In this document: positions 36,273 through 44,266 of the stretch, one piece after another
Numbering within the stretch: position 1 is the stretch's first letter
How the letters are laid out: each line of letters opens with the position of its first letter
Origin: an uncultured Clostridia bacterium
Lineage (GTDB): Bacteria > Bacillota > Clostridia > Christensenellales > Borkfalkiaceae
Assembly: GCA_944368775.1 (NCBI GenBank)
Contig: CALVXB010000005.1
Location: 62,001 to 126,000, forward strand
Length of the DNA: 64,000 bases
Direction: 5' to 3'
The notes under the pieces: generated by a model
Told to the model about the DNA's origin: nothing
What the model saw: the letters and a program-made list of their open reading frames with translations, nothing else
The model's database searches: none
Position numbers and translations under genes: made by a program

Positions 36273-37123
36273 CATACACATACGACGCCAAGTCTCCCTT
36301 CGCCGCGCAGGCGCTGCGCGGCGTCGACCTGACCATCGACGAAGGGGAGTTCTTCGGCATCATCGGCCACACGGGCAGCGGCAAGTCTACCTTCGTGCAG
36401 CACCTCAACGCCCTCATCCGCCTCACGGGCGGCTCGCTGCAAGTGGGGGAGTTCGACCTCGCGGATAAAAAGTGCGACCTGCGCGCCCTGCGCAGGCGGG
36501 TGGGCATGGTCTTTCAATACCCCGAGTACCAGCTGTTTGCCGAAACGGTGGAAAAGGACGTCGAGTTCGGCCTCAAAAACTTCCAAAAGGAGCTCTCCGA
36601 CGCCGATCGCGCCTCTGCCGTGGCGGAGGCGCTCGAAACGGTCGGGCTGGACTACGAGAGCGTGCGCGGGCAGTCTCCCTTCGAGCTGTCGGGCGGGCAA
36701 AAACGGCGCGTCGCCATCGCGGGCGTCATCGTCACCAAGCCCGAAGTGCTCATCCTCGACGAGCCCGCCGCCGGCCTCGACCCTCTCGGCAAAAAGGAAC
36801 TGATGGAGCTGCTGCACGCCATCCATGGCGGGTGGTGCAAGACGGTCGTCGTCGTCTCGCACGACATGGACGAGATCGCTGAAAACTGCACGCGCGCCGC
36901 CGTGTTTGAAAAGGGGAAGGTCGCCATGTGCGGCGCACCCGCCGACATCTTCCGCCGCGCCGACGAGCTCGCGGAGATGGGCCTCGACGTGCCCGTCACC
37001 GCCCGCTGCGCCCGCATCCTGCGCGAACGCGGCATCGACGTCGATACGAACTTCACCTGCGACGACTTCGCCCGCAAGGTGATCGCGCTCTGGGAGAAGG
37101 GAGGTGAAGGCCGTGCTCAATGA
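36248..37123 (+). CDS. ecfA2: Energy-coupling factor transporter ATPase EcfA2
   Basis: 291 residues. Starts MQIVAKGLTYTYDAKSPFA; Walker A GHTGSGKSTFVQ near 39, VFQYPEYQLFAE near 90, signature ELSGGQKRRVAIAG near 145, Walker B VLILDEPAAGLDP near 167, H-loop VVSHDMDEI near 200. GGAGG lies just before the start inside ecfA1. It pairs with EcfA1 and docks to EcfT. The gene order A1-A2-T-truA is the usual one in Firmicutes. Confidence 0.94.
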   Translation: MQIVAKGLTYTYDAKSPFAAQALRGVDLTIDEGEFFGIIGHTGSGKSTFVQHLNALIRLTGGSLQVGEFDLADKKCDLRALRRRVGMVFQYPEYQLFAETVEKDVEFGLKNFQKELSDADRASAVAEALETVGLDYESVRGQSPFELSGGQKRRVAIAGVIVTKPEVLILDEPAAGLDPLGKKELMELLHAIHGGWCKTVVVVSHDMDEIAENCTRAAVFEKGKVAMCGAPADIFRRADELAEMGLDVPVTARCARILRERGIDVDTNFTCDDFARKVIALWEKGGEGRAQ

Positions 37124-37961
37124 CGTCACCTTCGGGCAGTACTACCCCGTCCGCTCCTTCGTCCACAACATGGACCCGCGCGCCAAGATCATCTTCGTCA
37201 TCGCCTACATCGTAGCCATCTTTCTGGCGGACAACTTTTTCGGGCTGGCGGCGGTCATCCTCTTCTTGCTCGTCGCGGTGCTGCTCTCGCGCGTGCCCTT
37301 CGGCCGCGTGCTGCGCTCGGTGAAGATGATCCTCTTCCTCGTCATCTTCACGGCGGTGCTCAACCTCTTTTTCTACGCGGGCGAGAGCGCCTATGAGCCC
37401 CTCCTGCAATGGGGGATCGTGCGCATCACCTGGGAGTCCGTCGTCAACACCGTCTACCTCGCCGTGCGCCTCTTCCTGCTCGTGCTCGGCACCTCCCTGC
37501 TGACGCTGACGACGACGCCCGTCTCGCTGACGGACGGCCTCGAAAGCCTGCTCAAGCCCCTCTCGTACATCAAGGTCCCCGTGCACGAGCTGGCGCTCAT
37601 CATGAGCATCGCCCTGCGCTTCATCCCCATCCTCATCGACGAAACAAACCGCATCGTCTCCGCGCAGAAGGCGCGCGGCGCCGACTTCGACACGGGCGGG
37701 ATCGTCAAGCGCGCCAAGGCGATGATCCCCGTGCTCATCCCGCTGCTCGTCTCCGCCTTCCGCCGCGCCGAAGAGTTGAGCGACGCGATGGACGCCCGCT
37801 GTTACCGCGGCTCCAAGGGGCGCACCAAGTACAAAAAGCTGCGCTTCACCTGGCGCGACCTCGTCGGATTTTTCTACTTTGCGGCGCTCATCACCGGCGT
37901 CGTGCTGCTCAACGTGTATCTGGGCGGGCGGTTCGAGTTCCTCGCCTGGATATTGAATTGA
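37113..37961 (+). CDS. ecfT: Energy-coupling factor transporter transmembrane protein EcfT
   Basis: 282 residues. The GTG at 37113 was chosen because GGGAGG lies nine bases before it and the family begins LNDVTFGQYYP; a GTG three codons earlier would sit on the ribosome site. Five or more membrane helices in the first 130 residues and the coupling-helix signature AQKARGADF near 187, which contacts the ATPases. It joins the module to exchangeable S components; one such S component lies at 54399. Overlaps ecfA2 by 11 bases. Confidence 0.92.
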   Translation: MLNDVTFGQYYPVRSFVHNMDPRAKIIFVIAYIVAIFLADNFFGLAAVILFLLVAVLLSRVPFGRVLRSVKMILFLVIFTAVLNLFFYAGESAYEPLLQWGIVRITWESVVNTVYLAVRLFLLVLGTSLLTLTTTPVSLTDGLESLLKPLSYIKVPVHELALIMSIALRFIPILIDETNRIVSAQKARGADFDTGGIVKRAKAMIPVLIPLLVSAFRRAEELSDAMDARCYRGSKGRTKYKKLRFTWRDLVGFFYFAALITGVVLLNVYLGGRFEFLAWILN

Positions 37962-37971
37962 AGGTGCGCCC

Positions 37972-38751
37972 GTGAACGCAGTTCTCCTCCTTTCCTATGA
38001 CGGCACAAACCTGAGCGGCTGGCAGGTGCAGGCGAACGCCCGCACCGTGCAGGGCGAGCTCGAAGAGGCCATCCGCCGCGCCTTCGGCGTCTGCGTCCGC
38101 GTGACGGGCAGCGGGCGCACGGACGCGGGCGTGCACGCGGCGGGGCAGGTGTGCAACTTCCCCCTCGCGGAGGGCATCGGCATCCCGCCTTCTCGCATCG
38201 CCGACGCGCTCAACGCCTTCCTCCCGCCCGACATCCGCGCCCTCGAAAGCGCCGCCGCGCCCGAAGAGTTTGACGCCTGCCGCTCGGCCAAAAAAAAGAC
38301 CTACCGCTACAGCGTCTACTTCGCGCGGCGAGAGCACCCGCTGCGCGAGCGGTACGCGGTGCGCTTCGGCAGCGCCCCCGATCTCGCCCGTATGCGCGCC
38401 TGCGCCGACCTGTTGGAGGGGGAGCACGACTTTTCCGCCTTCTCCGCGACCGGCTCCTCCGTCAAGACGACGGTGCGCACGGTGCACCGCATCGACCTCT
38501 CCCCGTGGGAGGACGGGTATGCGCGCGGCCTGCACATCGACGTGTGCGGCGGCGGATTTCTGTACAACATGGTGCGCATCATGGCGGGCGCGATCTTAGA
38601 GTGCGGCGCGGGCAAACTGCCCATCGCCGCCGTGCAGGCGGCGCTCGATACGGGCGACCGCGAGCTGCTGGGCAAGACCATGCCCGCCAAGGGGCTGACC
38701 CTCCTCTCCGTCGACTATGGCTTTCCGCTGTTTGAAGGGGAGGGGAAGTAG
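37972..38751 (+). CDS. truA: tRNA pseudouridine synthase A (TruA)
   Basis: 259 residues. Makes pseudouridine at positions 38-40 of tRNA anticodon arms. Begins LLLSYDGTNLSGWQVQ; the catalytic Asp is in GSGRTDAGVHAAGQV near residue 48; FLYNMVRIMAGAILECG near 187 is the conserved C-terminal motif. GTG start at 37972, 10 bases after ecfT, with an AAGGTG site. Placement after ecfT is common in Firmicutes. Confidence 0.95.
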   Translation: MNAVLLLSYDGTNLSGWQVQANARTVQGELEEAIRRAFGVCVRVTGSGRTDAGVHAAGQVCNFPLAEGIGIPPSRIADALNAFLPPDIRALESAAAPEEFDACRSAKKKTYRYSVYFARREHPLRERYAVRFGSAPDLARMRACADLLEGEHDFSAFSATGSSVKTTVRTVHRIDLSPWEDGYARGLHIDVCGGGFLYNMVRIMAGAILECGAGKLPIAAVQAALDTGDRELLGKTMPAKGLTLLSVDYGFPLFEGEGK

Positions 38752-38873
38752 AGACCCTCGGCAATAAGCTGCAGCTTCGCCGCGCCCGCGGCGCGCGCAG
38801 ATGCCGCCGCACCCGCGCCAAGTAACAACTTCGCCCGCGCCTGCGGCGCGGCCACACAAAACGGAGCAAACTT

Positions 38874-39830
38874 ATGGAATTTTTCAGCGTCTTCACCGCG
38901 ATCTTTCAGTTCAGTTATCCGGACATCGTCAACTACGGCGTCGACCCCATCCACCCGTACATCGCCCTCTATGTGGCGGCGGGCGTATATGTGCTGCTGT
39001 ATGTGTTCAAGGCGATCGGCCTGTTTACCATGGCGAAAAGGCAGGGCAAGACCAACCTCGCATGGTGCGCCTTCGTCCCCTTCGCGAGCACCTATCTGAT
39101 GGGCGAGCTGGCCGGGGAGTGGCGCATCGGCAAGGCGCGCGTCAAGCACATCGGCCTGTACGCCATGCTGGGCGAGTTCGTCTACTGCGCCCTCGCCGCC
39201 TTCGTCGCGGGCGTGCTCGTGTACGCCTTCGCAAACGGCATGACGGAGACCTACCCCCTCGAGGACGTGAGCGGCAACCTCACCCCCTACGTCGGCTGGC
39301 AGTTCTCCGCCGACTTCCCCGACGCGCTGTACACGGCGTGCAACGTCTGCAACGTCCTCGCCGTCATCTTCCAATACGTGCAGCTCATCCTGTTCGTCTT
39401 TTTGTACATCGCCTTCTTCCGCCGCTACGCCCCCGCATCCTATGTGTGGATGGTCGTCGTGTGCGCTCTTCTCCCCGTCGTCACACCCTTCCTCATCTTC
39501 GCTTTCCGCAATCGCACCCCCGTCGATTACGACCGCTATATGCGGGAGCGGATGGAACAGATGCGCCGCGCCCGGCAGGCGCAGTACGGCCCCTACGGCC
39601 CGTACGGCCAGGGCGGCTACGGCCAGGGCGGGCCTTACGGCCAAAACGGGCCTTACGGTCAGAACGGACCTTACGGCCAAAACGGGTACGGGCAGAACGG
39701 CTCTTCCGGGCAGGGCGGGCAAGAGGAGCCCGCAGACCCCTTCGGGGGGCTCGGTTCGGGCGGCAAAGGGCAGGGGAGCGATCCCTTCGGCGAATTTTCC
39801 GACCCCGACAAAAAGGGCGGCGCGCAGTAG
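38874..39830 (+). CDS. Multi-pass membrane protein with Gly/Tyr/Gln repeat tail
   Basis: 318 residues. Five hydrophobic segments: 22-46 (IALYVAAGVYVLLYVFKAIG), 62-75, 98-122, about 160-185 and 192-212, then a cytoplasmic tail. The loop TMAKRQGKTNLAWCAFVPFA resembles the small membrane-protein family around DUF5684. Residues about 235-285 are tandem repeats of YGPYGQ/PYGQNG type, a low-complexity region that may drive clustering. The tail ends with acidic PFGEFSDPDKKGG. Function unknown. A ribosome site is hard to see in the GC-rich leader; ATG 38874 is the first Met. Confidence 0.68.
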   Translation: MEFFSVFTAIFQFSYPDIVNYGVDPIHPYIALYVAAGVYVLLYVFKAIGLFTMAKRQGKTNLAWCAFVPFASTYLMGELAGEWRIGKARVKHIGLYAMLGEFVYCALAAFVAGVLVYAFANGMTETYPLEDVSGNLTPYVGWQFSADFPDALYTACNVCNVLAVIFQYVQLILFVFLYIAFFRRYAPASYVWMVVVCALLPVVTPFLIFAFRNRTPVDYDRYMRERMEQMRRARQAQYGPYGPYGQGGYGQGGPYGQNGPYGQNGPYGQNGYGQNGSSGQGGQEEPADPFGGLGSGGKGQGSDPFGEFSDPDKKGGAQ

Positions 39831-39932
39831 CGCGCCGCTTTTATATTTGCGTTGTTTTGCCGCCGCCCGCACGGGCGGCGGCTTTGCCCGCCGCCTTTGC
39901 TTTGCCCGCCGCGGGAGAGAAGTTTACCCGAT

Positions 39933-39961
39933 TTGACAAATCGCTTTTGGTATGGTATAAT
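39933..39961 (+). promoter_or_regulatory. Sigma-A promoter of mnmE
   Basis: Perfect TTGACA (39933-39938), 17-base spacer, perfect TATAAT (39956-39961). The leader is about 13 bases with an AGAGG ribosome site. Confidence 0.92.
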
Positions 39962-39980
39962 CTGCGCGAGAGGTACTGCA

Positions 39981-41324
39981 ATGAAGAGCGAAAATATCGC
40001 CGCCGTCGCGACACCGCCCGGCAAGGGCGGCATCGCCGTCGTGCGGATCAGCGGAGACAGCCCGCTCGCCGTCGCCGCGCAGATGTTCCGCCCCGCAGGC
40101 GGGCGCGCGGTGGAAAACTTCGAGCCTTACCGCATGGTGCCGGGCGTCATCGACGGGGGCACCTTCCGCGACTACGGGCTTTGCGTCTACTTCAAAGCCC
40201 CGCACAGCTTCACGGGCGAAGACGTCGTCGAGTTCCATTGCCACGGCGGCACGAGCATCGCGCGCGGCATCCTGCGCCGCGCCCTCGACTTGGGCTGCCG
40301 CCTCGCCGAGCGCGGCGAGTTCACCAAGCGCGCCTTTTTGAACGGCAAGCTCTCCCTCGCCTCGGCGGAGGGGATGGCGGACATGATCAACGGCGAGTCG
40401 GAGGCGGAGGTGCGCGCGGGCTATTTGCTGTACACCGAGCGGCTGACGGGCGCCGTCCGCGCGCGGCAGGCGGAGCTGACAGAGCTGCTCGCGGGCATCG
40501 ACGCGGACATCGACTTCCCCGAAGAGGACATCGAGCACACCGACCTCGCCGACGCGGCCGAGCGCATCGGCCATATCGAGGCGGCGCTGTCCGCCCTCGC
40601 CGGGCAGTACCGCACCGGCAAAAAGATCAAGCAGGGGGTCGCCGTCGTGCTGGCGGGCAGGCCGAACACGGGCAAGAGCTCGCTGCTCAACGCGCTGCTC
40701 GGGCAGGACAAGGCCATCGTCTCCGCCGTCGCGGGCACCACGCGCGACGCGGTCGAGGGCGCGCTCGAGATCGGCGGCGTCCGCTTCAATTTGTACGACA
40801 CCGCGGGCATCCGCGACTGCGCAGATGAGGTAGAAAACTTCGGCATCGCCCGCGCCCGCACCCTCGCCGAGGGGGCGGACCTCGTGCTGTTCGTGCTCGA
40901 CTCCTCCGAGCCGCTCTCGGAGGAGGACAGGGCGGTCTGGAACGCGCTCGAGGGCAAGCGGCGGCTGGTCGTGTACAACAAGACGGACATCGGCGCGGAC
41001 GCCGCGCTCGATCCGCCCGCAGACATCCGCGTCTCCGCCAAGACGGGCGAAAATATCGCCGCGCTGCGCCAAAAGATGCTCGAGATGAGCATGGAGGGCT
41101 ACGCCGCCGACGCGCAGTTCCTCATCGAGGAGCGGCACTACGCGGCGCTGCAGCGCGCGCTCGAAGAGGTGCGCACCGCGCACGCGCTGTGCGGCAGGGT
41201 CCCGCTCGACCTGCTCGGCATCCACCTCAAGGCGGCGTGGGAGGCGCTGGGCGAGATCACCGGCGAAACGGCCAACGAGCGCATTATCGACGAGATCTTT
41301 TCCAAATTCTGCGTCGGAAAATAG
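39981..41324 (+). CDS. mnmE: tRNA uridine-5-carboxymethylaminomethyl GTPase MnmE
   Basis: 447 residues. With MnmG it modifies the wobble uridine of several tRNAs. N-terminal folate-binding domain (ATPPGKGGIAVVRISGD, then SFTGEDVVEFHCHGG), helical domain, and an inserted G domain: G1 GRPNTGKSSLLN near 229, G3 DTAGIRD near 275, G4 NKTDIG near 337. The C-terminal FCVGK carries the catalytic cysteine. mnmG is not adjacent and must be elsewhere. Confidence 0.96.
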   Translation: MKSENIAAVATPPGKGGIAVVRISGDSPLAVAAQMFRPAGGRAVENFEPYRMVPGVIDGGTFRDYGLCVYFKAPHSFTGEDVVEFHCHGGTSIARGILRRALDLGCRLAERGEFTKRAFLNGKLSLASAEGMADMINGESEAEVRAGYLLYTERLTGAVRARQAELTELLAGIDADIDFPEEDIEHTDLADAAERIGHIEAALSALAGQYRTGKKIKQGVAVVLAGRPNTGKSSLLNALLGQDKAIVSAVAGTTRDAVEGALEIGGVRFNLYDTAGIRDCADEVENFGIARARTLAEGADLVLFVLDSSEPLSEEDRAVWNALEGKRRLVVYNKTDIGADAALDPPADIRVSAKTGENIAALRQKMLEMSMEGYAADAQFLIEERHYAALQRALEEVRTAHALCGRVPLDLLGIHLKAAWEALGEITGETANERIIDEIFSKFCVGK

Positions 41325-41438
41325 AAGGGTACCGCACTTTTCCCGCCTCTTTCCTCGCGCCCGCCGCGCGGTCGGCGTGCGGGCAAAAGGGGGGCGGAAC
41401 TACACGATATACGGCAAAAACAACAGGAGCGAACAACG

Positions 41439-42329
41439 ATGGTCAATTTAGAGCTGTACAGGGTCTTTTACACGGTCGCCAAGTGCGGCAGCCTCACGCG
41501 CGCGGCAGATGAGCTGTTCATCAGTCAGCCCGCCGTCTCGCAGGCGATCAAGCAGTTAGAAGGGCAGCTTGGCTGCTCCCTCTTCAACCGCACCCACCGC
41601 GGCATGGAACTGTCCGAGCAGGGGGGCAAGCAGATCTTCGACATCGTCGAAAAGGCGCTGGGCGAGCTGGACGCGGCGGAAAACAAGCTCAAAGAGATCA
41701 ACACCACCGCGACGGGCACCATTCGCATCAGCGCGTCGGACACCATCTTTTCGTATGTGCTCATCGACAAGATCGCCCGCTACCACGAAAAGTACCCCGA
41801 CGTGCGCCTCAACCTCATCAACTGCATCACGACGGAGACGCTCGAGCTGCTCAAAAACAACAAGTGCGACATCGCCTTCCTCAACCTGCCCGTCGACGAT
41901 AAAGACTTCGTCCTCTCCAGCGTCGTCATGCCCCTGCACGACACTTTCGTCGCCAACGAAAATTTCAAGACGCTCGCCGAAAGCGTGCAGCCGCTCAAAT
42001 CCATGCACGATTACCCGCTGCTCATGCTGGACACCAATACCGTCACCCGCAAGGCGATCATCAACTTCTCCCACTCCATCGGCGTGCACCTGCACCCCGA
42101 GATCGAGTGCGGCAGCCTCGAGCTGATGATCCAGCTCGCCAAAAACGGCGTGGGCATCGCCTGCGTCCCCCGCGAGTACGTCCGCCGCGAATTGAGCGAG
42201 GACAAGACCCTCTTCGAGATCCGCACCGAGCCCGCGCTGCCCGCCCGCTCGGTCGGCATCGCCTTCCCCAAAAACCACACCCCCTCCTTCGCCGTGCGCG
42301 AGTTCTTCCGCATGTTCGACGAGCAGTGA
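41439..42329 (+). CDS. LysR-family transcriptional regulator
   Basis: 296 residues. N-terminal winged HTH: LYRVFYTVAKCGSLTRAADE then LFISQPAVSQAIKQLEGQLG (residues 6-45). The C-terminal substrate-binding domain starts near 88 (GTIRISASDTIFSYVLIDKI). It is transcribed in the same direction as its neighbours, with no divergent partner gene, which is unusual for LysR regulators, so the target is unclear. Followed by its own terminator. Confidence 0.92.
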   Translation: MVNLELYRVFYTVAKCGSLTRAADELFISQPAVSQAIKQLEGQLGCSLFNRTHRGMELSEQGGKQIFDIVEKALGELDAAENKLKEINTTATGTIRISASDTIFSYVLIDKIARYHEKYPDVRLNLINCITTETLELLKNNKCDIAFLNLPVDDKDFVLSSVVMPLHDTFVANENFKTLAESVQPLKSMHDYPLLMLDTNTVTRKAIINFSHSIGVHLHPEIECGSLELMIQLAKNGVGIACVPREYVRRELSEDKTLFEIRTEPALPARSVGIAFPKNHTPSFAVREFFRMFDEQ

Positions 42330-42393
42330 GCGCCGCTCTTTTTTAAGATTTAAGGAGCGCCGCCCGCGCGCCGCATAATACGCCCCTTCCTCG

Positions 42394-42420
42394 GCCGCCT
42401 TCGGGCGGCTTTTTCCTTTT
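42394..42420 (+). terminator. Terminator of the lysR gene
   Basis: GCCGCC-TTCG-GGCGGC (42394-42409) followed by a T-rich run TTTTTCCTTTT. Confidence 0.8.
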
Positions 42421-42598
42421 GTCTTGGAAGGCGCGCCTTTCGCCCCGCCCGCCAAAGCCGCCGTATTCGCCGCGCGGCGATCCTTCTTTTGCGACAGAGC
42501 CGCGCATAAAAGGGGTGCGGCGCGGCAAGCTAATGGAGCGGCCACAGAGCCGCAAAACGCCCCCTTTCCCGTGCGGAAAAGGGGGCGGGAGGGGAGCT

Positions 42599-43594
42599 AT
42601 GCAGCGGGGGCAGACGGTATTTTTTGAAAATCGGCCGCGCATCGCCGCGTCGGCGGCGGTCGCGGGGCCAAAGGAGTGCGCGGGCGTGCTCGGGCGGTAC
42701 GTCGACCTCGCCCTCACCGACGATATGTTCGGCGAGAGCACCTTCGAGCGCGCCGAGCGCAAGATGCTGCTCTGGGCGGTGGAAAAGAGCATCCAAAAGG
42801 CGGGCCTTGCCCGCGGCGGTGTGGACGCCGTGCTCTCGGGCGACCTGCTCAACCAGATCGTTTCGGCGGGCTTCGCCGCCCGCGAGACGGGGCTGCCCTT
42901 CCTCGGCATCTACAGCGCCTGCTCGACGATGAGCGAGGCGCTGCTGCTCGGCGGCGTGCTGGTCGACGGCGGCTACGCGCGGCACATCGCCGCGGCGACG
43001 GGCAGCCACTTCGCCTCGGCGGAGAGGCAGTACCGCTACCCGCTCGAGCTGGGCACCACCCGCCCGCCCCAATCGCAGTGGACGGTCACGGGCGCGGGCA
43101 GCGCCGTGCTCGCGCGCGGGGGCGAGGGCCCCAAACTCACCTGCGGCACGGTGGGCAAGGTCGTCGACTTCGGCGTGTCCGACGTCAACAACATGGGCGC
43201 GGCGATGGCGCCCGCCGCGGCGGACACCGTCCTCGCCCACCTGCGCGATACCGCCCGCCCGCCCGACTATTACGACGTCATCCTCACCGGCGACCTCGGC
43301 GCGCTGGGCAGCCGCTTGTTGGAAGAGCTGCTCTTCGAGCGGGGCGTCGACGTCGCTGCCAATCACGTCGACTGCGGCGAGGTCGTCTACAACGCGGCGG
43401 AAGACGAGTTTCAGGGCGGCAGCGGCGCGGGCTGCAGCGCGGCGGTGCTCAATTCGTACATCCTCGCCAAGATGCGCCGCGGGCAGCTGCGCCGCGTGCT
43501 GTTTGCGGCGACGGGCGCGCTGCTCTCCACCGTCACTTCGGGGCAGGGGGAGACCATCCCCTGCATCTCTCACGCCGTCGCCATCGAGGCGTAG
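42599..43594 (+). CDS. spoVAD: Stage V sporulation protein AD (SpoVAD)
   Basis: 331 residues. Thiolase-like fold protein of the SpoVA channel that moves dipicolinic acid into the forespore. Family features: GKQTVFF-like start (RGQTVFFENRPRIAASAAVA), LSGDLLNQI near 84, GIYSACSTMSEALLLGGVLV near 103, ATGSHFASAERQYRYPLELG near 131 and GGSGAGCSAAVLNSYIL near 280. The ATG at 42599 follows GGGAGGGGAG. In spore formers the gene sits in spoVAC-AD-AE order; here spoVAC is missing upstream, replaced by lysR and its terminator. Confidence 0.93.
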   Translation: MQRGQTVFFENRPRIAASAAVAGPKECAGVLGRYVDLALTDDMFGESTFERAERKMLLWAVEKSIQKAGLARGGVDAVLSGDLLNQIVSAGFAARETGLPFLGIYSACSTMSEALLLGGVLVDGGYARHIAAATGSHFASAERQYRYPLELGTTRPPQSQWTVTGAGSAVLARGGEGPKLTCGTVGKVVDFGVSDVNNMGAAMAPAAADTVLAHLRDTARPPDYYDVILTGDLGALGSRLLEELLFERGVDVAANHVDCGEVVYNAAEDEFQGGSGAGCSAAVLNSYILAKMRRGQLRRVLFAATGALLSTVTSGQGETIPCISHAVAIEA

Positions 43595-43678
43595 GGGAGG
43601 GCGGCGGCTCTCGTAAAACACGCCGCGCCCCATCAAAATGTGCCGCGCCGCTTTGCGGGGCGGCGAAAGGAGGAAAAG

Positions 43679-44062
43679 ATGCTCGGCAGTTATCTCGGCA
43701 TCCTCATCATGTTTGCCAAGGCGTTCGCCGTGGGCGGCGCCATCTGCGCCGTCGCGCAGGTCGTCATCAACTTCACAAAGCTCACCGCGGGCAAGATCCT
43801 CGTCCTCTTTCTGCTGGCGGGGGTAATTTTAGAAGGGCTGGGCCTGTACCGCTACCTCGTCGACTTCGCGGGCGCGGGCGCGACCGTTCCCATCTGCGGC
43901 TTCGGATACCTGCTCGCGCGCGGGGCGATGCGCGGCGCAGAGCGGGGGGTGTTCGGCGCGTTCACGGGCGCGCTGTCCGCCGCGAGCGCGGGCGTCACGG
44001 CGGCGGTCGTATTCGCCTTCCTCGCCGCCCTCTTCTTCCGCCCCAAAAGCAAAAAAAATTGA
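43679..44062 (+). CDS. spoVAE: Stage V sporulation protein AE (SpoVAE)
   Basis: 127 residues, about four membrane helices. MFAKAFAVGGAICAVAQVVI near residue 9, FLLAGVILEGLGLYRYLVDF near 43, AGATVPICGFGYLLARGAMR near 66. This is the SpoVAEb type that directly follows spoVAD. A strong AAAGGAGG site precedes ATG 43679. Together with SpoVAD it indicates that the organism forms endospores or descends from one that did. No sigma-G consensus was sought in detail. Confidence 0.88.
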   Translation: MLGSYLGILIMFAKAFAVGGAICAVAQVVINFTKLTAGKILVLFLLAGVILEGLGLYRYLVDFAGAGATVPICGFGYLLARGAMRGAERGVFGAFTGALSAASAGVTAAVVFAFLAALFFRPKSKKN

Positions 44063-44087
44063 GCCGCTTTCCGTTCCCTTTTCTCCC

Positions 44088-44116
44088 TTGACAAACGGCG
44101 CGCGCGGGTTTATACT
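44088..44116 (+). promoter_or_regulatory. Sigma-A promoter of the CoA-disulfide reductase gene
   Basis: Perfect TTGACA (44088-44093), 17-base spacer, TATACT (44111-44116). The transcript start near 44123 leaves a leader of about 145 bases. Confidence 0.85.
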
Positions 44117-44122
44117 TGTAGA

Positions 44123-44266
44123 AAAAGGGGAGCGCCCCCGCGCCTTGCGGCTCGCGCGCGCCGACTGCGGCGCGCCTTTTTCGCAATATGCGCGCAAAAA
44201 CGCGGTTATGCAGAGTACTATGCCTGACATAATACGCGGATAGGCCGCTCCCGCAGGAGGGAAAAA
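44123..44266 (+). promoter_or_regulatory. Long leader with internal terminator-like hairpin (possible attenuator)
   Basis: GCGCGCC (44156-44162) pairs with GGCGCGC (44169-44175), followed by CTTTTTC, inside the leader of the downstream gene. The start of the leader (GGGGAGCG, about 44127-44134) can instead pair with CCGCTCCC just before the ribosome site (about 44245). The palindromic motif copy 4 lies in between. The two folds could be alternatives. No known riboswitch class is recognised; the hairpin may instead simply terminate spoVAE transcription. Confidence 0.4.
44210..44239 (+). repeat. Dispersed palindromic motif, copy 4 (degenerate)
   Basis: GCAGAGTACTATGCCTGACA followed by TAATACGCGG. 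One base of the palindrome's left arm differs from copies 1-3, while the GACATA flank is kept. Confidence 0.55.

Noticed and set aside
39590..39730. CRISPR-like or minisatellite array
   Set aside because: The short repeats are in frame inside a membrane protein gene and encode a Gly/Tyr/Gln/Pro tail. No spacer-repeat pattern of CRISPR type was noticed anywhere in the window.
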